From assembly GCA_030407085.1 (NCBI GenBank), contig CM059583.1, positions 84,920,001 through 84,984,000 on the forward strand: a stretch of DNA of 64,000 nt, written 5' to 3'. Both the position numbers and the translations under genes were made by a program. Position 1 is the stretch's first letter. Every line of letters begins with the position of its first letter. The notes below the pieces were generated by a model. It searched no databases, was not told the DNA's origin, and saw only the letters and a list, made by a program, of their open reading frames with translations. Positions 20,883-31,904 of the stretch are shown in pieces. The DNA is from Trichopria drosophilae. Lineage: Eukaryota; Arthropoda; Insecta; Hymenoptera; Diapriidae.

Positions 20883-20883
<1 letters not shown>

Positions 20884-21301
20884 GAGTATTAAGGAATAGC
20901 CGACTCTCCACTGGGTCGAAGTTTCTGAGCGAGCGAAGCGAGCGGGCCACCACGCCAACACTAGTTCAGGTTTTATTTTTGTTCGAAAGGTTGACAGCAC
21001 CAAAAAATCTGCAAAAATTCATGGAGATAGTTGACTGATATGCAAAACGAAAAAAAAAAATTATTCAAGATCATTCGAGGTCATTGACCCCCTTAAAAAA
21101 TATGTTGAAAAAAAAAAATGGAAAATTCGTACCTTATTTAACAAGGTACAAAAAAATTCTTCACCGTTTTTAAGCTTTGGTCATGACCTACTTCCATAAA
21201 TTTTTTTTTAGATTTTTTGAGGTGGTGCTTCATTTAAAAAAATCAGAATATTTCAATTTTTCGTCGTTTTTCTTGCTTTTATCAAGTTTTTTGGGTTAGT
21301 A

Positions 21302-21305
<4 letters not shown>
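20883..21305. other. No gene seen; AT-rich spacer between transposon ends
   Basis: It contains GAGCGAGCGAAGCGAGCG near 20926 and several A or T runs. No ORF or known element was recognised. Confidence 0.5.
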
Positions 21306-21337
<32 letters not shown>

Positions 21338-22000
21338 GGTGGCCGATTTATCTGAAGACATCGAAATATCTCGAGAACTATGCACATAATCAAAAAAGTT
21401 GTCGGATGAAAGTTGTTCGACACGAAGGGGGGCATCCAGTGATAATTAAATTTACCCCCTCCCCCATCCCCTGGAGATGGAGTGGGGGCAAAAACAATAA
21501 AACTTAAATAGGAACCCCCATTTTTTTTTGCAGATTTGGATTCGCCGGAAAAAAGTACACGAATTTGACCTAGGAGCTATTGCATTTTGGTTCACAGGTG
21601 GCGCTGTAATCGATAAAAATCCAAATTTATCCGAAGACATTGAAATACCTCGAGAACTATGCACAGAATCAAAAAAATTGTCGGATGAAAGTTGTTCGAC
21701 ACGAAGGGGGGCATCCAGTAATAATGAAATTTACCCCCTCCCCCATCCCCGGGGGTGGAGTGGGGGCAAAAACAATAAAACTTAAATAGGAACCCCCAGT
21801 TTTTATTGCAGATTTGGATTCTCCAATATTGACAATTTTCGCCCGCGTAGCGGATATGGAATACGGTCATTCTAACAAAGCCGGGAAAAAATACATTTAG
21901 CGTTACCCAGGAACAACGACGTGGACGTAGTATTTTTCTGTTCCCTTTGGGGTGCTTGTTTTACGTGAGTCCCCTTGCCTCTCACTGTCTCACTGTTCAC

Positions 22001-23065
22001 TTACTTGAGTAAGTGTTCGAAATGTTGACCTTCCACTTCAATGCATTTATTTATTCTTTCTTCAAATGACTTTATACATGATAGAATCATATCTGCAGAA
22101 TTTTCTGCGCAAGCAGTTCTTATGCGTTCCACCATGTTTTCACGAGTCGTTGGTACTTGTTCATAAACCTTACCTTTTAGGTAACCCCATAGGAAGAAAT
22201 CCAGAGATGTTAGATCAGGTGACCTCGCAGGCCAATTAATGGGGCCACCTCTACCAATCCACCTACCATTGTAATCACGGTCTAGTATTTCCCTCGCTAC
22301 TCTTAAAAAATGTGCTGGGCAACCATCATGCTGAAACCACATTGTCCGTCGGACGTCCATAGCAACATCCTCAAGTAGTAATGGTACTTCTTGTTCTAGG
22401 AAATCTCGATATTTTGTTCCATTCAAATTACCTTCAATGAAATAAGGACCAATGAGTTTATTTCCTATGATTCCACACCAAACGTTCACCGACCAAGGAC
22501 GTTGATGATTAACTTGTCGTAACCAATGGGGATTTTCTACGCTCCAATAATGCATATTATGCCTATTGACGCCACCATGGTTCGTGAATGTAGATTCATC
22601 TGAAAATAATACATTAGCAAAGAAATTGTGGTTCGTTTGCATTTTTTGAAATGTCCATTCACAAAACACCATGCGGTTATGAAAATCATCGCTATCTAGT
22701 TCCTGGTGCAGTGAAATGTGATATGGGTGAAACTTATGACGATGCAATATTCTTTGAATACTGTCTCTGGAAATGCCGGAATCGCGATGTAATTGTCGTA
22801 TGCTTACATGTGGATTTTGGTGAATAGCTGCTAGTACAGCTACTTCGTTAGCTTCTCTTGTAACTGTTAATCTTGGCTTCGTTTTTTTCATTTGTACGCT
22901 GCCATCAGAGTGAAAGGCATTCACAACTTTGTAAAAAAAAGAACGCGAGCGAGCATTATCTGGAAAACGCTCAGCATACAACGCAACAGCATCGTCAATA
23001 TTCCTCTTACATTCACCATAAATAAGAATCATTTCGATTTTTTCGGGAACTGTAGCAGGATTCAT
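22001..23065 (-). CDS. DD41D mariner-type transposase, copy A (apparently intact)
   Basis: The frame encodes about 354 residues from ATG at 23065 (MNPATVPEK) to TAA at 22001. Two N-terminal helix-turn-helix segments (about 5-60, which resembles DUF4817, and about 65-115) should bind the transposon ends. The DDE-type core has Asp156 (VLFSDEST), Asp247 (FQHDGCPAHF) and Asp289 (SPDLTSLDFFLW). Ninety and 41 residues lie between these, so it is D,D41D, the spacing reported for the rosa/VS branch of Tc1/mariner. The enzyme would cut and rejoin DNA at TA sites in the nucleus. I start at MNP because the ten residues upstream continue into untranslated sequence shared with copy B. It differs from copy B at few positions and has no stop or frameshift, so it may be functional, though its 5' terminal repeat is not visible. 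Confidence 0.85.
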   Translation of the reverse strand: MNPATVPEKIEMILIYGECKRNIDDAVALYAERFPDNARSRSFFYKVVNAFHSDGSVQMKKTKPRLTVTREANEVAVLAAIHQNPHVSIRQLHRDSGISRDSIQRILHRHKFHPYHISLHQELDSDDFHNRMVFCEWTFQKMQTNHNFFANVLFSDESTFTNHGGVNRHNMHYWSVENPHWLRQVNHQRPWSVNVWCGIIGNKLIGPYFIEGNLNGTKYRDFLEQEVPLLLEDVAMDVRRTMWFQHDGCPAHFLRVAREILDRDYNGRWIGRGGPINWPARSPDLTSLDFFLWGYLKGKVYEQVPTTRENMVERIRTACAENSADMILSCIKSFEERINKCIEVEGQHFEHLLK

Positions 23066-23110
23066 TTTTAACTTGCAATTCGATTTAAGCAATGAAGGGT
23101 AGACAAAAAA

Positions 23111-23574
23111 TAGTCACGTAAACGGAAAGTTGTTATTCTAAAAGCAAAGTGACCTCCGACCGAATTTCTACCAACACAATGGACTTCAAAAACAGTCTTA
23201 CACTGAGAGACCGTGAATACTAAATTTTAATATGGGGATTAGAAAGTCGCGATATCCATTTACTTCCCTTCAGGAAAGTAGAGAAAAATGTAGGTGAACT
23301 GGTTACGTGTGACTCAACTTATGTATAAAATGATATGCTACTTTATTTTCGAGTTATGTCGCCCTCTAGCGTTATGTAACAGAACCGGCGCCGGTGATGG
23401 CCGAAATGCAAGCGATGCACATGTATGAAACCACGTGAGTTCTCTCCGGGTCCGGTAGATGGCGACGAAATCCCCAAATGAAGTAAGAGTTTCGTTTTGT
23501 TTAATAGAAGCTGGTTTGACCGTCAATGCTCAGCTTATTTATTCTCATTTCGGAAAAAACATACAGAGAGAGAA
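23111..23574. other. Unique spacer between the two head-to-head transposases
   Basis: 464 bp with no inverted terminal sequence and no ORF of interest. It could hold a bidirectional promoter for the two transposase genes, but no TATA or initiator is convincing. Confidence 0.5.
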
Positions 23575-23619
23575 TTTTTTGTCTACCCTTCATTGCTTAA
23601 ATCGAATTGCAAGTTAAAA

Positions 23620-24894
23620 ATGAATCCTGCTACAGTTCCCGAAAAAATCGAAATGATTCTTATTTATGGTGAATGTAAGAGGAATATTGACGATGCTGTT
23701 GCGTTGTATGCTGAGCGTTTTCCAGATAATGCTCGCTCGCGTTCTTTTTTTTACAAAGTTGTGAATACCTTTCACTCTGATGGCAGCGTACAAATGAAAA
23801 AAACGAAGCGAAGATTAACAGTTACAGGAGAAGCTAACGAAGTAGCTGTACTAGCAGCTATTCACCAAAATCCACATGTAAGCATACGACAATTACATCG
23901 CGATTCCGGCATTTCCAGAGACAGTATTCAAAGAATATTGCATCGTCATAAGTTTCACCCATATCACATTTCACTGCACCAGGAACTAGATAGCGATGAT
24001 TTTCATAACCGCATGGTGTTTTGTGAATGGACATTTCAAAAAATGCAAACGAACCACAATTTCTTTGCTAATGTATTATTTTCAGATGAATCTACATTCA
24101 CGAACCATGGTGGCGTCAATAGGCATAATATGCATTATTGGAGCGTAGAAAATCCCCATTGGTTACGACAAGTTAATCACCAACGTCCTTGGTCGGTGAA
24201 CGTTTGGTGTGGAATCATAGGAAATAAACTCATTGGTCCTTATTTCATTGAAGGTAATTTGAATGGAACAAAATATCGAGATTTCCTAGAACAAGAAGTA
24301 CCATTACTACTTGAGGATGTTGCTGTGGACGTCCGACGGACAATGTGGTTTCAGCATGATGGTTGCCCAGCACATTTTTCAAGAGTAGCAAGGGAAATAC
24401 TAGACCGTCATTACAATGGTAGGTGGATTGGTAGAGGTGGCCCCATTAATTGGCCTGCGAGGTCACCTGATCTAACATCTCTGGATTTCTTCCTATGGGG
24501 TTACCTAAAAGGTAAGGTTTATGAACAAGTACCAACGACTCGTGAAAACATGGTGGAACGCATAAGAACTGCTTGCGCAGAAATGTCTGCAGATATGATT
24601 CTATCATGTATAAAGTCATTTGAAGAAAGAATAAATAATTGCATTGAAGTGGAAGGTCAACATTTCAAACACTCCAAAGGGAACAGAAAAATACTACGTC
24701 CACGTCGTTGTTCCTGGGTAACGCTAAATGTATTTTTTCCCGGCTTTGTTAGAATGACCGTATTCCATATCAGCTACGCGGGCGAAAATTGTCAATATTG
24801 GAGAATCCAAATCTGCAATAAAAACTGGGGGTTCCTATTTAAGTTTTATTGTTTTTGCCCCCACTCCACCCCCAGGGGATGGGGGAGGGGGTAA
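23620..24894 (+). CDS. DD41D mariner-type transposase, copy B (stop lost, C-terminal extension)
   Basis: Nearly identical to copy A from MNPATVPEK to about residue 350, with all three catalytic Asp present in the same contexts. A deletion of about 65 bp just after the codons for GQHFKH removed the normal stop. The frame therefore runs on through what is 3' untranslated sequence in copy A, adding about 75 unrelated residues that end HSTPRGWGRG. The protein would be about 424 residues. Whether the extension blocks activity is unknown. Upstream codons from 23497 are open but belong to the spacer. The gene reads away from copy A. Confidence 0.75.
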   Translation: MNPATVPEKIEMILIYGECKRNIDDAVALYAERFPDNARSRSFFYKVVNTFHSDGSVQMKKTKRRLTVTGEANEVAVLAAIHQNPHVSIRQLHRDSGISRDSIQRILHRHKFHPYHISLHQELDSDDFHNRMVFCEWTFQKMQTNHNFFANVLFSDESTFTNHGGVNRHNMHYWSVENPHWLRQVNHQRPWSVNVWCGIIGNKLIGPYFIEGNLNGTKYRDFLEQEVPLLLEDVAVDVRRTMWFQHDGCPAHFSRVAREILDRHYNGRWIGRGGPINWPARSPDLTSLDFFLWGYLKGKVYEQVPTTRENMVERIRTACAEMSADMILSCIKSFEERINNCIEVEGQHFKHSKGNRKILRPRRCSWVTLNVFFPGFVRMTVFHISYAGENCQYWRIQICNKNWGFLFKFYCFCPHSTPRGWGRG

Positions 24895-25287
24895 ATTTCA
24901 TTATTACTGGATGCCCCCCTTCGTGTCGAACATCTTTCATCCGACAACTTTTTTGATTCTGTGCATAGTTCTCGAGGTATTTCAATGTCTTCGGATAAAT
25001 TTGGATTTTTATCGATTACAGCGCCACCTGTGAACCAAAACGCAATAGCTCCTAGGTCAAATTCGTGTACTTTTTTCCGGAGAATCCAAATCTGCAATAA
25101 AAAATGGGGGTTCCTATTTAAGTTTTATTGTTTTTGCCCCCACTCCACCTCCATGGGATGGGGGAGGGGGTAAATTTAATTATCGCTGGATGCCCCTCTT
25201 CGTGTCGAACAACTTTCATCCGACAACTTTTTTGATTCTGTGCATAGTTTTCGAGATATTTCGATGTCTTCAGATAAATCGGCCACC
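24802..25287 (+). repeat. Tandem sub-terminal units of the DD41D transposon (copy B)
   Basis: Two units start at GAATCCAAATCTGCAATAAA, near 24804 and 25084. Both include TGGATGCCCC-CTTCGTGTCG and TCTCGAG-TATTTC. The second ends at the outer terminus. Copies A (21340-21830, inverted) and C (19747-20234) have the same pair, so the duplication predates their spread. Confidence 0.8.

Positions 25288-25290
<3 letters not shown>

Positions 25291-25358
<68 letters not shown>
25291..25358. repeat. (TA)n microsatellite
   Basis: Long TA run abutting the outer end of copy B. Confidence 0.95.
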
Positions 25359-25360
<2 letters not shown>

Positions 25361-26373
25361 TAGATATATATATTAACCCTATTTATATATAGGGCATTTT
25401 GCTCATTTTAACCGAGGATGCGCTTTTCTTTGTGTTTCATACTGCTCGTTGCAGATGCTCTTGTTATAAAAGAGAAAAAAAAAGTCGATAACTGGGCAGT
25501 TTGTTACTGCTATTTTGATTGGCTATGATAATTTCTGAAGCAAGGTGCAATACATAAGGGTATACTACCACATCATTTACACATAATGATAATTAAACGT
25601 AATTTAAAATTTTGTAATTCTATTATCAAGTTCGTAATTAAAAAAAAAATGTAAAACTACTGAGAATCAAGTCTCAAGCGAAATCGGTAATTTTTTTTTA
25701 CCCCTTGACGATCGATGACGGCTACAGCCACAAAAATAAAAATGGCCAGGACTGTCACGATGGTAATATCCGCAACGTGAAATAAACGAAACAGAACTTT
25801 TCGAATTTGCTTGAAATTTAATATTTGGGGTTTTTTGGGTTGCTGATTACAAATCCGATGTTAGATTTTCAAAATTCAAAATCGCAGATCCAATACGGCG
25901 GATCCAGACTATAAAAAAATCATATGTATTATGTACATAATATATGAGTATGAGAAAATTTAGAAGAATTTATATTTTGGACACGACTTTGATTACTTAT
26001 TTCACGTCTTTCAAAGTGTTGGACAATCACTTTGTGGTAATTTTGGTAGTTTTTTTTTTAGTCTAGATTTTTGTGTTGTTATAAGGGCATGGCCACTTTT
26101 AATTCACCTCAAGAAATGCACATTTATGAAGCAGTCCTGCTGTTGATCCAATGCGGAATATATAAATAAAAGGAAGTATTTCATATTGTCGATAATGTGA
26201 AAAAGTAAACAATTGATTGTAAATACGCCCTTGAGGATTTCAATGATTGCAGAAGGAAAAAAACTACTCTTCCTGTTGCGATGCTCTCTACGACAAGTAT
26301 TCAATGTTATGCACGAAGGGAATATTTATTAACTAATACTCGTAGTTAATAAAAAAGGAAATACTAAAAGAAT
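25359..26373. other. No gene seen
   Basis: AT-rich DNA without a recognised element. On the minus strand an AATAAA lies near 26328, about 45 bases past the stop of the ORF at 26374-26865, so part of this could be that gene's 3' end. Confidence 0.4.
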
Positions 26374-26865
26374 TTATTCAAGATAATTTTTATACAATTT
26401 GGCTCTTTGCGCTCTTGCACGACGCTTGACGTTTCTGCTGGTGCGATGACGTTCAATCGCGTCTACAGCTTGTGTATCAATATTTATATATTTGGAATCG
26501 GGTATTTCACTGTCGTAATCTAAATGACCAGAATCTTTTTGTAATGCTGGTGAAGCGGAGTGATACTTATGATGTATGGATAAAAATCGCGGATCAGACC
26601 GAAAAATCTTAGTAGTTAGAAATTTACGATTAGTGTCTATATCACACGGGATAAGTTTCCAAACAGTTGGCTTCACAATAATTACAGATTTTAAACGATT
26701 AGGAACTAAGTCCTCTTCGATCTGATAAGTCTCATTTGGTGGACGAGCGTAATCTCGTACTGAGTCGGGATCTATCGCGTCACATTCGAAAAGTTCGTCG
26801 AGATTTCGCTTACACACTGCGCGGCGACGGACGTTTTCGCGTATTGTGTCTTCTGTTTTTTGGAC
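26374..26865 (-). CDS. Unrecognised ORF, possible 3'-terminal exon
   Basis: The frame is open for about 164 codons after a TAA near 26866 and ends with TAA at 26374. The first possible ATG is well inside, so translation would have to come from an upstream exon; CAG near 26850 could be a splice acceptor. The sequence is charged: an N-terminal Arg/Asp/Glu-rich part (ENVRRRAVCKRNLDELFECD), a middle with VIIVKPTVWKLIP, and a basic end (SRNVKRRARAQRAKLYKNYLE). I recognise no family, and no transposon domain is seen. A poly(A) signal AATAAA follows on the same strand. It could be a host exon or part of an undescribed element. Confidence 0.35.
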   Translation of the reverse strand, partial: VQKTEDTIRENVRRRAVCKRNLDELFECDAIDPDSVRDYARPPNETYQIEEDLVPNRLKSVIIVKPTVWKLIPCDIDTNRKFLTTKIFRSDPRFLSIHHKYHSASPALQKDSGHLDYDSEIPDSKYINIDTQAVDAIERHRTSRNVKRRARAQRAKLYKNYLE

Positions 26866-26879
26866 CGGCGATTACATAA

Positions 26880-28784
26880 ATCGTGCACTGACTCTAATTG
26901 GTTATCGCACTAAAAAATAGAGCCACGCTAGCAGCAGGCTGTATAAGGTCACTTACGGATGTCAATCCTGTCTTGTAGACGGATTAGGGTTGCAGGAGAA
27001 TCGCGGAGACTTACGGGTGCCTACCAAGCTGGTGGCACGGACGTAAGGATGCTCCTCAGATGCCTGTTCGCCCGGTTGAACAGACGTTATGAGGTATGGT
27101 CCTCCACTCGATGATATTGTATGCGTGGCCGACCTTACAGGCAGCCCAGATGAAATCTCGAGAGATATTTTTTGTGTCGTCGCCGTCCTTGACAGTATTT
27201 ACGACCTTGAATGGTATATACGGTTAATGTGGTCCAGGTACTGAAAGAGATTAATTAAAGTCCTGAAAAGGACTGATCGAATATAGTTAGTTTCTAGTGG
27301 TTATCTAGACTGCGGTCATGGATCACTGATTGGATGCTGGGTATGTCACGTAGATTTCGGTATATTGGGTCCAAGTGCCGAATTCGATCTCGTGAAGCGT
27401 AACTAGTGACAGTGCTAAGTCTTCCGGATGCTGCTAGTACCAATAACCTCCTGGACGTTCGGATATTCTAGAATTGCCGACTGTTATAAGTGCCAAAGTT
27501 GAAGGTTGAACTTTGAATATTTTTCCATTGGAAACGCCCGTAATTTATACCCTGACCGAGCACAGAGTTTACACTGATTGGCTCGTGGCTATACGGTGGG
27601 GGGTTAATAATATAGGTAAAAAATGAATTTACGTTTTTTAATAAATAAATATGAGTACCTGTTTCCTGACTTTCGTTGTTTTAAGATTTATTAAATAGTC
27701 TATAATAAAATGTTCTATTTTTTGTGTGAAAATTAGCTTTTTCTATTCAGACATGCTAAGTTTGCTATATTAATCAGGATTCAGACTCATTCCTACATTT
27801 TAACCCTTTTTTTGCTTCTAAACTTGTGAATTTTTAACTACTGAAAAATTCATGGTACTCTCTTTATACATTTAATTAAACGTGTTTCATGTTTAACGAT
27901 ACTTCTGTATTGAATGCTTATTAGTTTCTAATGCTGCGTTTTTTAGTCTGTTCCACATAAACATTTTTTATGTCATTTCTCCTGGGCTATATTAATACGT
28001 GAACAGAACTTAAAAAATAATCATAAAAAAATCGTTCAGATTCGTCTTAAGTAAAAATATCTGTATTCCGCTATACGAATTATGATGTCTATGGTCCAGT
28101 GTCTTGAAAAAATACCCTGGAACTTAGTTTAGTGCACATCTTCGTAAAAAAATCATTTCTATTTTCGAATGTATAACTGAACAATTTAAATTTTAATTTT
28201 AATTCCGAAATACTCGTAATTCTCGGAATTACATTTAAATGCTCTGTTAACTCTTGTATTTGAATATTTACTTTTAAATTTTCGTGCCACTTTGTTTGTT
28301 TATTGACTCCTGTTACCTCAAGTGTGTGTGACTCCGATGTTTATACTTGGGTAAGTATAATTCCGTATTTGGCGCGGAATAGATTTAATTTGTATATTGT
28401 AATTTGTGTGTTTTAATTTTTCACTCTTATATTCTCCTGTGAGTCGAACTTACGCGTTTTCGTTTCTGCGCCCATTTTTTAACGCGTGGCACGTCCGCCA
28501 CAACTTCATTCATTATTGCGCGTCGAAAATCTAATTGTCACATTTTCTTGTTAGAGTGGAGGTGTATGTAAAGAACTATTGCATTGTGAACTGCAGTATC
28601 AACTACATGTTTTTTTACAGTCTTGATCCGACATATTGAATCCCCCATTTGGAGTTTCGAAGATCTGACATCAGAATTGTAATCAGCCCCAAAACCGCCA
28701 AGTACCAAGTATCATAATAATCCGAAGACATTTTTTTTCAACGCACTTTCGGCCCAAATATTAAAATTCTCTTACACTGTCAAG
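26880..28784. other. No gene seen
   Basis: About 1.9 kb without a supported ORF. The part at 26900-27600 is less AT-rich than the rest and could be an old unidentified repeat. The remainder is AT-rich intron-like DNA. Confidence 0.4.
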
Positions 28785-28955
28785 GGGTTAAGTTATGGTG
28801 CAAAAGACCTATCTGTTTTGACCCGCGGTCAATTTGTGGTCGGTCGGCCTTTGACCGCATATCCGCAACCGTCACTTTTGAGTAGTTCGAAAACTCGTTA
28901 CGATTCGCGACAAATGCGTTATTCCTCTTGGTATGAGTGGCAAAAGGATTATTTA
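28785..28955 (+). pseudogene. pol: BEL/Pao integrase fragment, left part
   Basis: In frame it reads LSVLTRGQFVVGRPLTAYPQ, which matches the conserved LTPGHFLIGRPL block near the end of BEL/Pao integrases, then a Trp/Gln/Lys-rich stretch ending at DYL. It is cut at 28955 by the palindromic element and continues at 31905. No other BEL sequence is seen upstream. Confidence 0.8.
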
Positions 28956-31904
28956 GGTCCGAAGTAATAGTCGCGGCACAAGCCGAAGCTTAGCTGAGCG
29001 GCTCAAGTACCGGAAGTAGTGTGTTCCAAAAGACATATGAAAAAATACTTATATAAGTGTATCGAACCAAACCAATCCATGTATGTACACGTATACCGAC
29101 CTTTAAGTCGTAACAAGTCGCCGCCAAGACGATTTAAAAATTCAAAATATTAAATTGGATATTCCGAAAAAAATTGTGTTTTAGTAAAATTGTAAACGAC
29201 AGATATGAGTAAACAAACAGAAGTAAGTACTAAATATATGTACAAGTTTGTTGATGCATCGTTGTATTGATGTATGCTTATATGTCTTAAAATATAATTG
29301 CACTTGTCCATGAAAATTACTGTTTTTAATTTTTTTTTTACCAAACAATCAGAAAAATCACCTAACAATTGATGTCTTTTTTGGCTGCGCATATTACTTT
29401 GAACTTTAATTCATGTGCGTAATGCTCTGCCAACAATACATATATGTCACCTTATGAAATGGGTTTGTTATAAAGTTTATTTTATTAATATTTTACATTT
29501 TGAAAGTTATTTTATGATAATATTATTATTCGTAATAAAATGTTCTGTTTACTGAAGGAATGCATTGAAATCCTTGAAGTAAATTGTAATAAAATGTTGA
29601 GGATGATGCAGTCGTGAAGGTTGATTTTAATTTAAAAAATGTTAATTTAAAAATGTGACATTTTACGTATACCACCAACAGTGGCGTTAAAATTAAATAG
29701 TATAATGCAAAGAAAGTTTTCCAACATTTTTGTTTCAAATAAATACTTTTATTTTACGGTTTCTCAGTTATTGGTCACTTTATGCGAAGGAAGTTTTCAG
29801 CATTGTTGTTTCAACTAAATGTTTTTAATTGTACGATTTCTAAGTTGCTGATCAATTTGTGCAAAGAAAGACTTCCTGCATTTTTGTTTTGAATAAACAT
29901 TTTTATTTCTACTATTTCTCAGTCGAAAGATTTAATATCTGAAAATGTCCTTACGTAATGATGTAATTTAACATTTTAGTCCCTAATAATGAATTGTTTG
30001 ACTGATATTTTTCTATGAAATAAGTTTTTAAATATTTTTGTTACGAATTGTTATAAGTACATTTTCTTCAACATTGATTTATTGTAAGGTATTATGGTAA
30101 TCACATTTTTAAGCCCTTCGTATGTCACCTTAACTTATAAATTTCTGTAATCAGAAATGCATTACAATGTGTAGTGTTTAATTCATTCTTTAATTTTTAA
30201 ATTCGCTATTGGACTTTGATAATTTGGATACAGTTTTTCTACAAAATTTTTCCAAAATAGTTTCTAATGAAATTTTGCAAATAATTTTTTGTAATAGATT
30301 TTGACAACTTGTATATTTTGTATCTAAAGTCTTCCTTCGACACATGTTTTATCATATATGCAAGATCTTAGATTCAAAATCTAGTTGCGAGAAGACTTTT
30401 ATGACCGACAGGTAAATTCAGATCCGAAACCTTCTTTCGTAGAGAATTGTACCAGCGATACAAGATTTAAGGTCTAAAACTTTGTTTACAACAAAATTTT
30501 AACACCGATGACATATTTTGGTTCTAAAACCTTCTTTCGACAAGACTTCTACCGAAATTTCATTAGAAAATATTTTAGAAAAATTTTGTAGAAAAACTGT
30601 ATCCCAATTATCAAAGTCAAATAGCGAATTTAAAAATGTAAGAATGAATTAAACACTACACATTGTAATGCATTTCTGATTACAGAAATTTATAAGTTAA
30701 GGTGACATACGAAGGGCTTAAAAATGTGATTATCATAATACCTTACAATAAATCAATGTTGAAGAAAATGTACTTATAACAGTTCGTAACAAAAATATTT
30801 AAAAACTTATTTCATAGAAAAATATCAGTCAAACAATTCATTATTAGGGACTAAAATGTTAAATTACATCATTACGTAGGGACATTTTCAGATATTAAAT
30901 CTTTCGACTGAGAAATAGTAGAAATAAAAATGTTTATTCAAAACAAAAATGCAGGAAGTCTTTCTTTGCACAAATTGATCAGCAACTTAGAAATCGTACA
31001 ATTAAAAACATTTAGTTGAAACAACAATGCTGAAAACTTCCTTCGCATAAAGTGACCAATAACTGAGAAACCGTAAAATAAAAGTATTTAATTGAAACAA
31101 AAATGCTGGAAAACTTTCTTTGCATTATACTATTTAATTTTAACGCCACTGTTGTAATATACGTAAAATGTCACATTTTTAAATTAACATTTTTTAAATT
31201 AAAATCAACTCGCACGACTGCATCATCCTCAACATTTTATTACAATTTACTTCAAGGATTTCAATGCATTCCTTCAGTAAACAGAACATTTTATTACGAA
31301 TAATAATTTTATCATAAAATAACTTTAAAAATGTAAAATATTAATAAAATAAACTTCATAACAAACCCATTTCATAAGGTGACATATATGTATGCTACTG
31401 TGACGTAGAGGTTTAATTTATTGTTGGCAGAGCATTACACACATGAATTAAAGTTCAAAGTAATATGCACAGCCAAAAAAGACATCGATTGTTATGTGAT
31501 TTTTCTGATTCTTTGGTAAAAAAAAAATTAAAAACAGTAATTTTCATGGACAAGTGCAATTTATAATTTAAGACATATAACCATACATCAATACAACGAT
31601 GCATCAACAAACTTGTACATATATTTACCACTTACTTCTGTTTGTTTACTAATATCTGTCATTTACAATTTGACTCAAACACAATTTTTTCGGAGTATCC
31701 AATTTAATATTTTGAATTTTTAAATCGTCTGGCGGCGACTTGTTACGACTTAAAGGTCAGTATACGTGTACATACATGGATTGGTTCGGTTCGATACACT
31801 TATACATATAAGTATTTTTTCATATGTCTTTTGGAACACGCTACTTCCGGTACTTGAGCCGCTCAGCTAAGCTTCGGCTTGAGCCGCGACTATTACTTCG
31901 GACC
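28956..31904. mobile_element. 2.95-kb near-palindromic element (1.3-kb terminal inverted repeats)
   Basis: The left arm (28956 to about 30275) and right arm (about 30555-31904) are reverse complements at roughly 95 percent by eye, with about 280 bp between. The ends read GGTCCGAAGTAATAG and its complement. Both sides have TTA, a 3-bp target duplication; TTA and GG-starting ends are typical of PIF/Harbinger, so that is my best guess. The right arm has an insertion of about 28 bp near 31400. No transposase ORF is present; the small frames in the arms (29526-29738, 31103-31303) are mirror images of each other. It is inserted in the BEL integrase gene. Confidence 0.9.

Larger units (their letters stand above)
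21335..25290. mobile_element. Head-to-head pair of DD41D mariner-type transposons (possible composite unit)
   Basis: The left arm 21335-23110 and right arm 23575-25290 are inverted copies of one element, each with a transposase gene reading outward from a 464-bp spacer. Both outer ends carry the same terminal sequence (CAGGGTGGCCGATTTATCTG and its complement). I find no such terminal sequence in the spacer. Homology stops at the same point in both copies, just upstream of the transposase start. So the pair may move as one unit, or it arose by an inverted duplication that lost the 5' ends. TA runs flank both ends. Confidence 0.75.

Noticed and set aside
29526..31303. Two similar 66-70 codon frames facing each other (29526-29738 and 31103-31303)
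   Set aside because: They are mirror images created by the palindrome arms and resemble no protein.
31824..31904. Start of the frame that ends in the BEL integrase piece
   Set aside because: These codons come from the arm of the palindromic element; only 31905 onward is BEL.
28956..31904. A CRISPR-like or segmental-duplication reading of the repeats
   Set aside because: The repeats are two inverted arms with a TTA target duplication, which fits a transposon; there are no short spaced direct repeats anywhere in the window.
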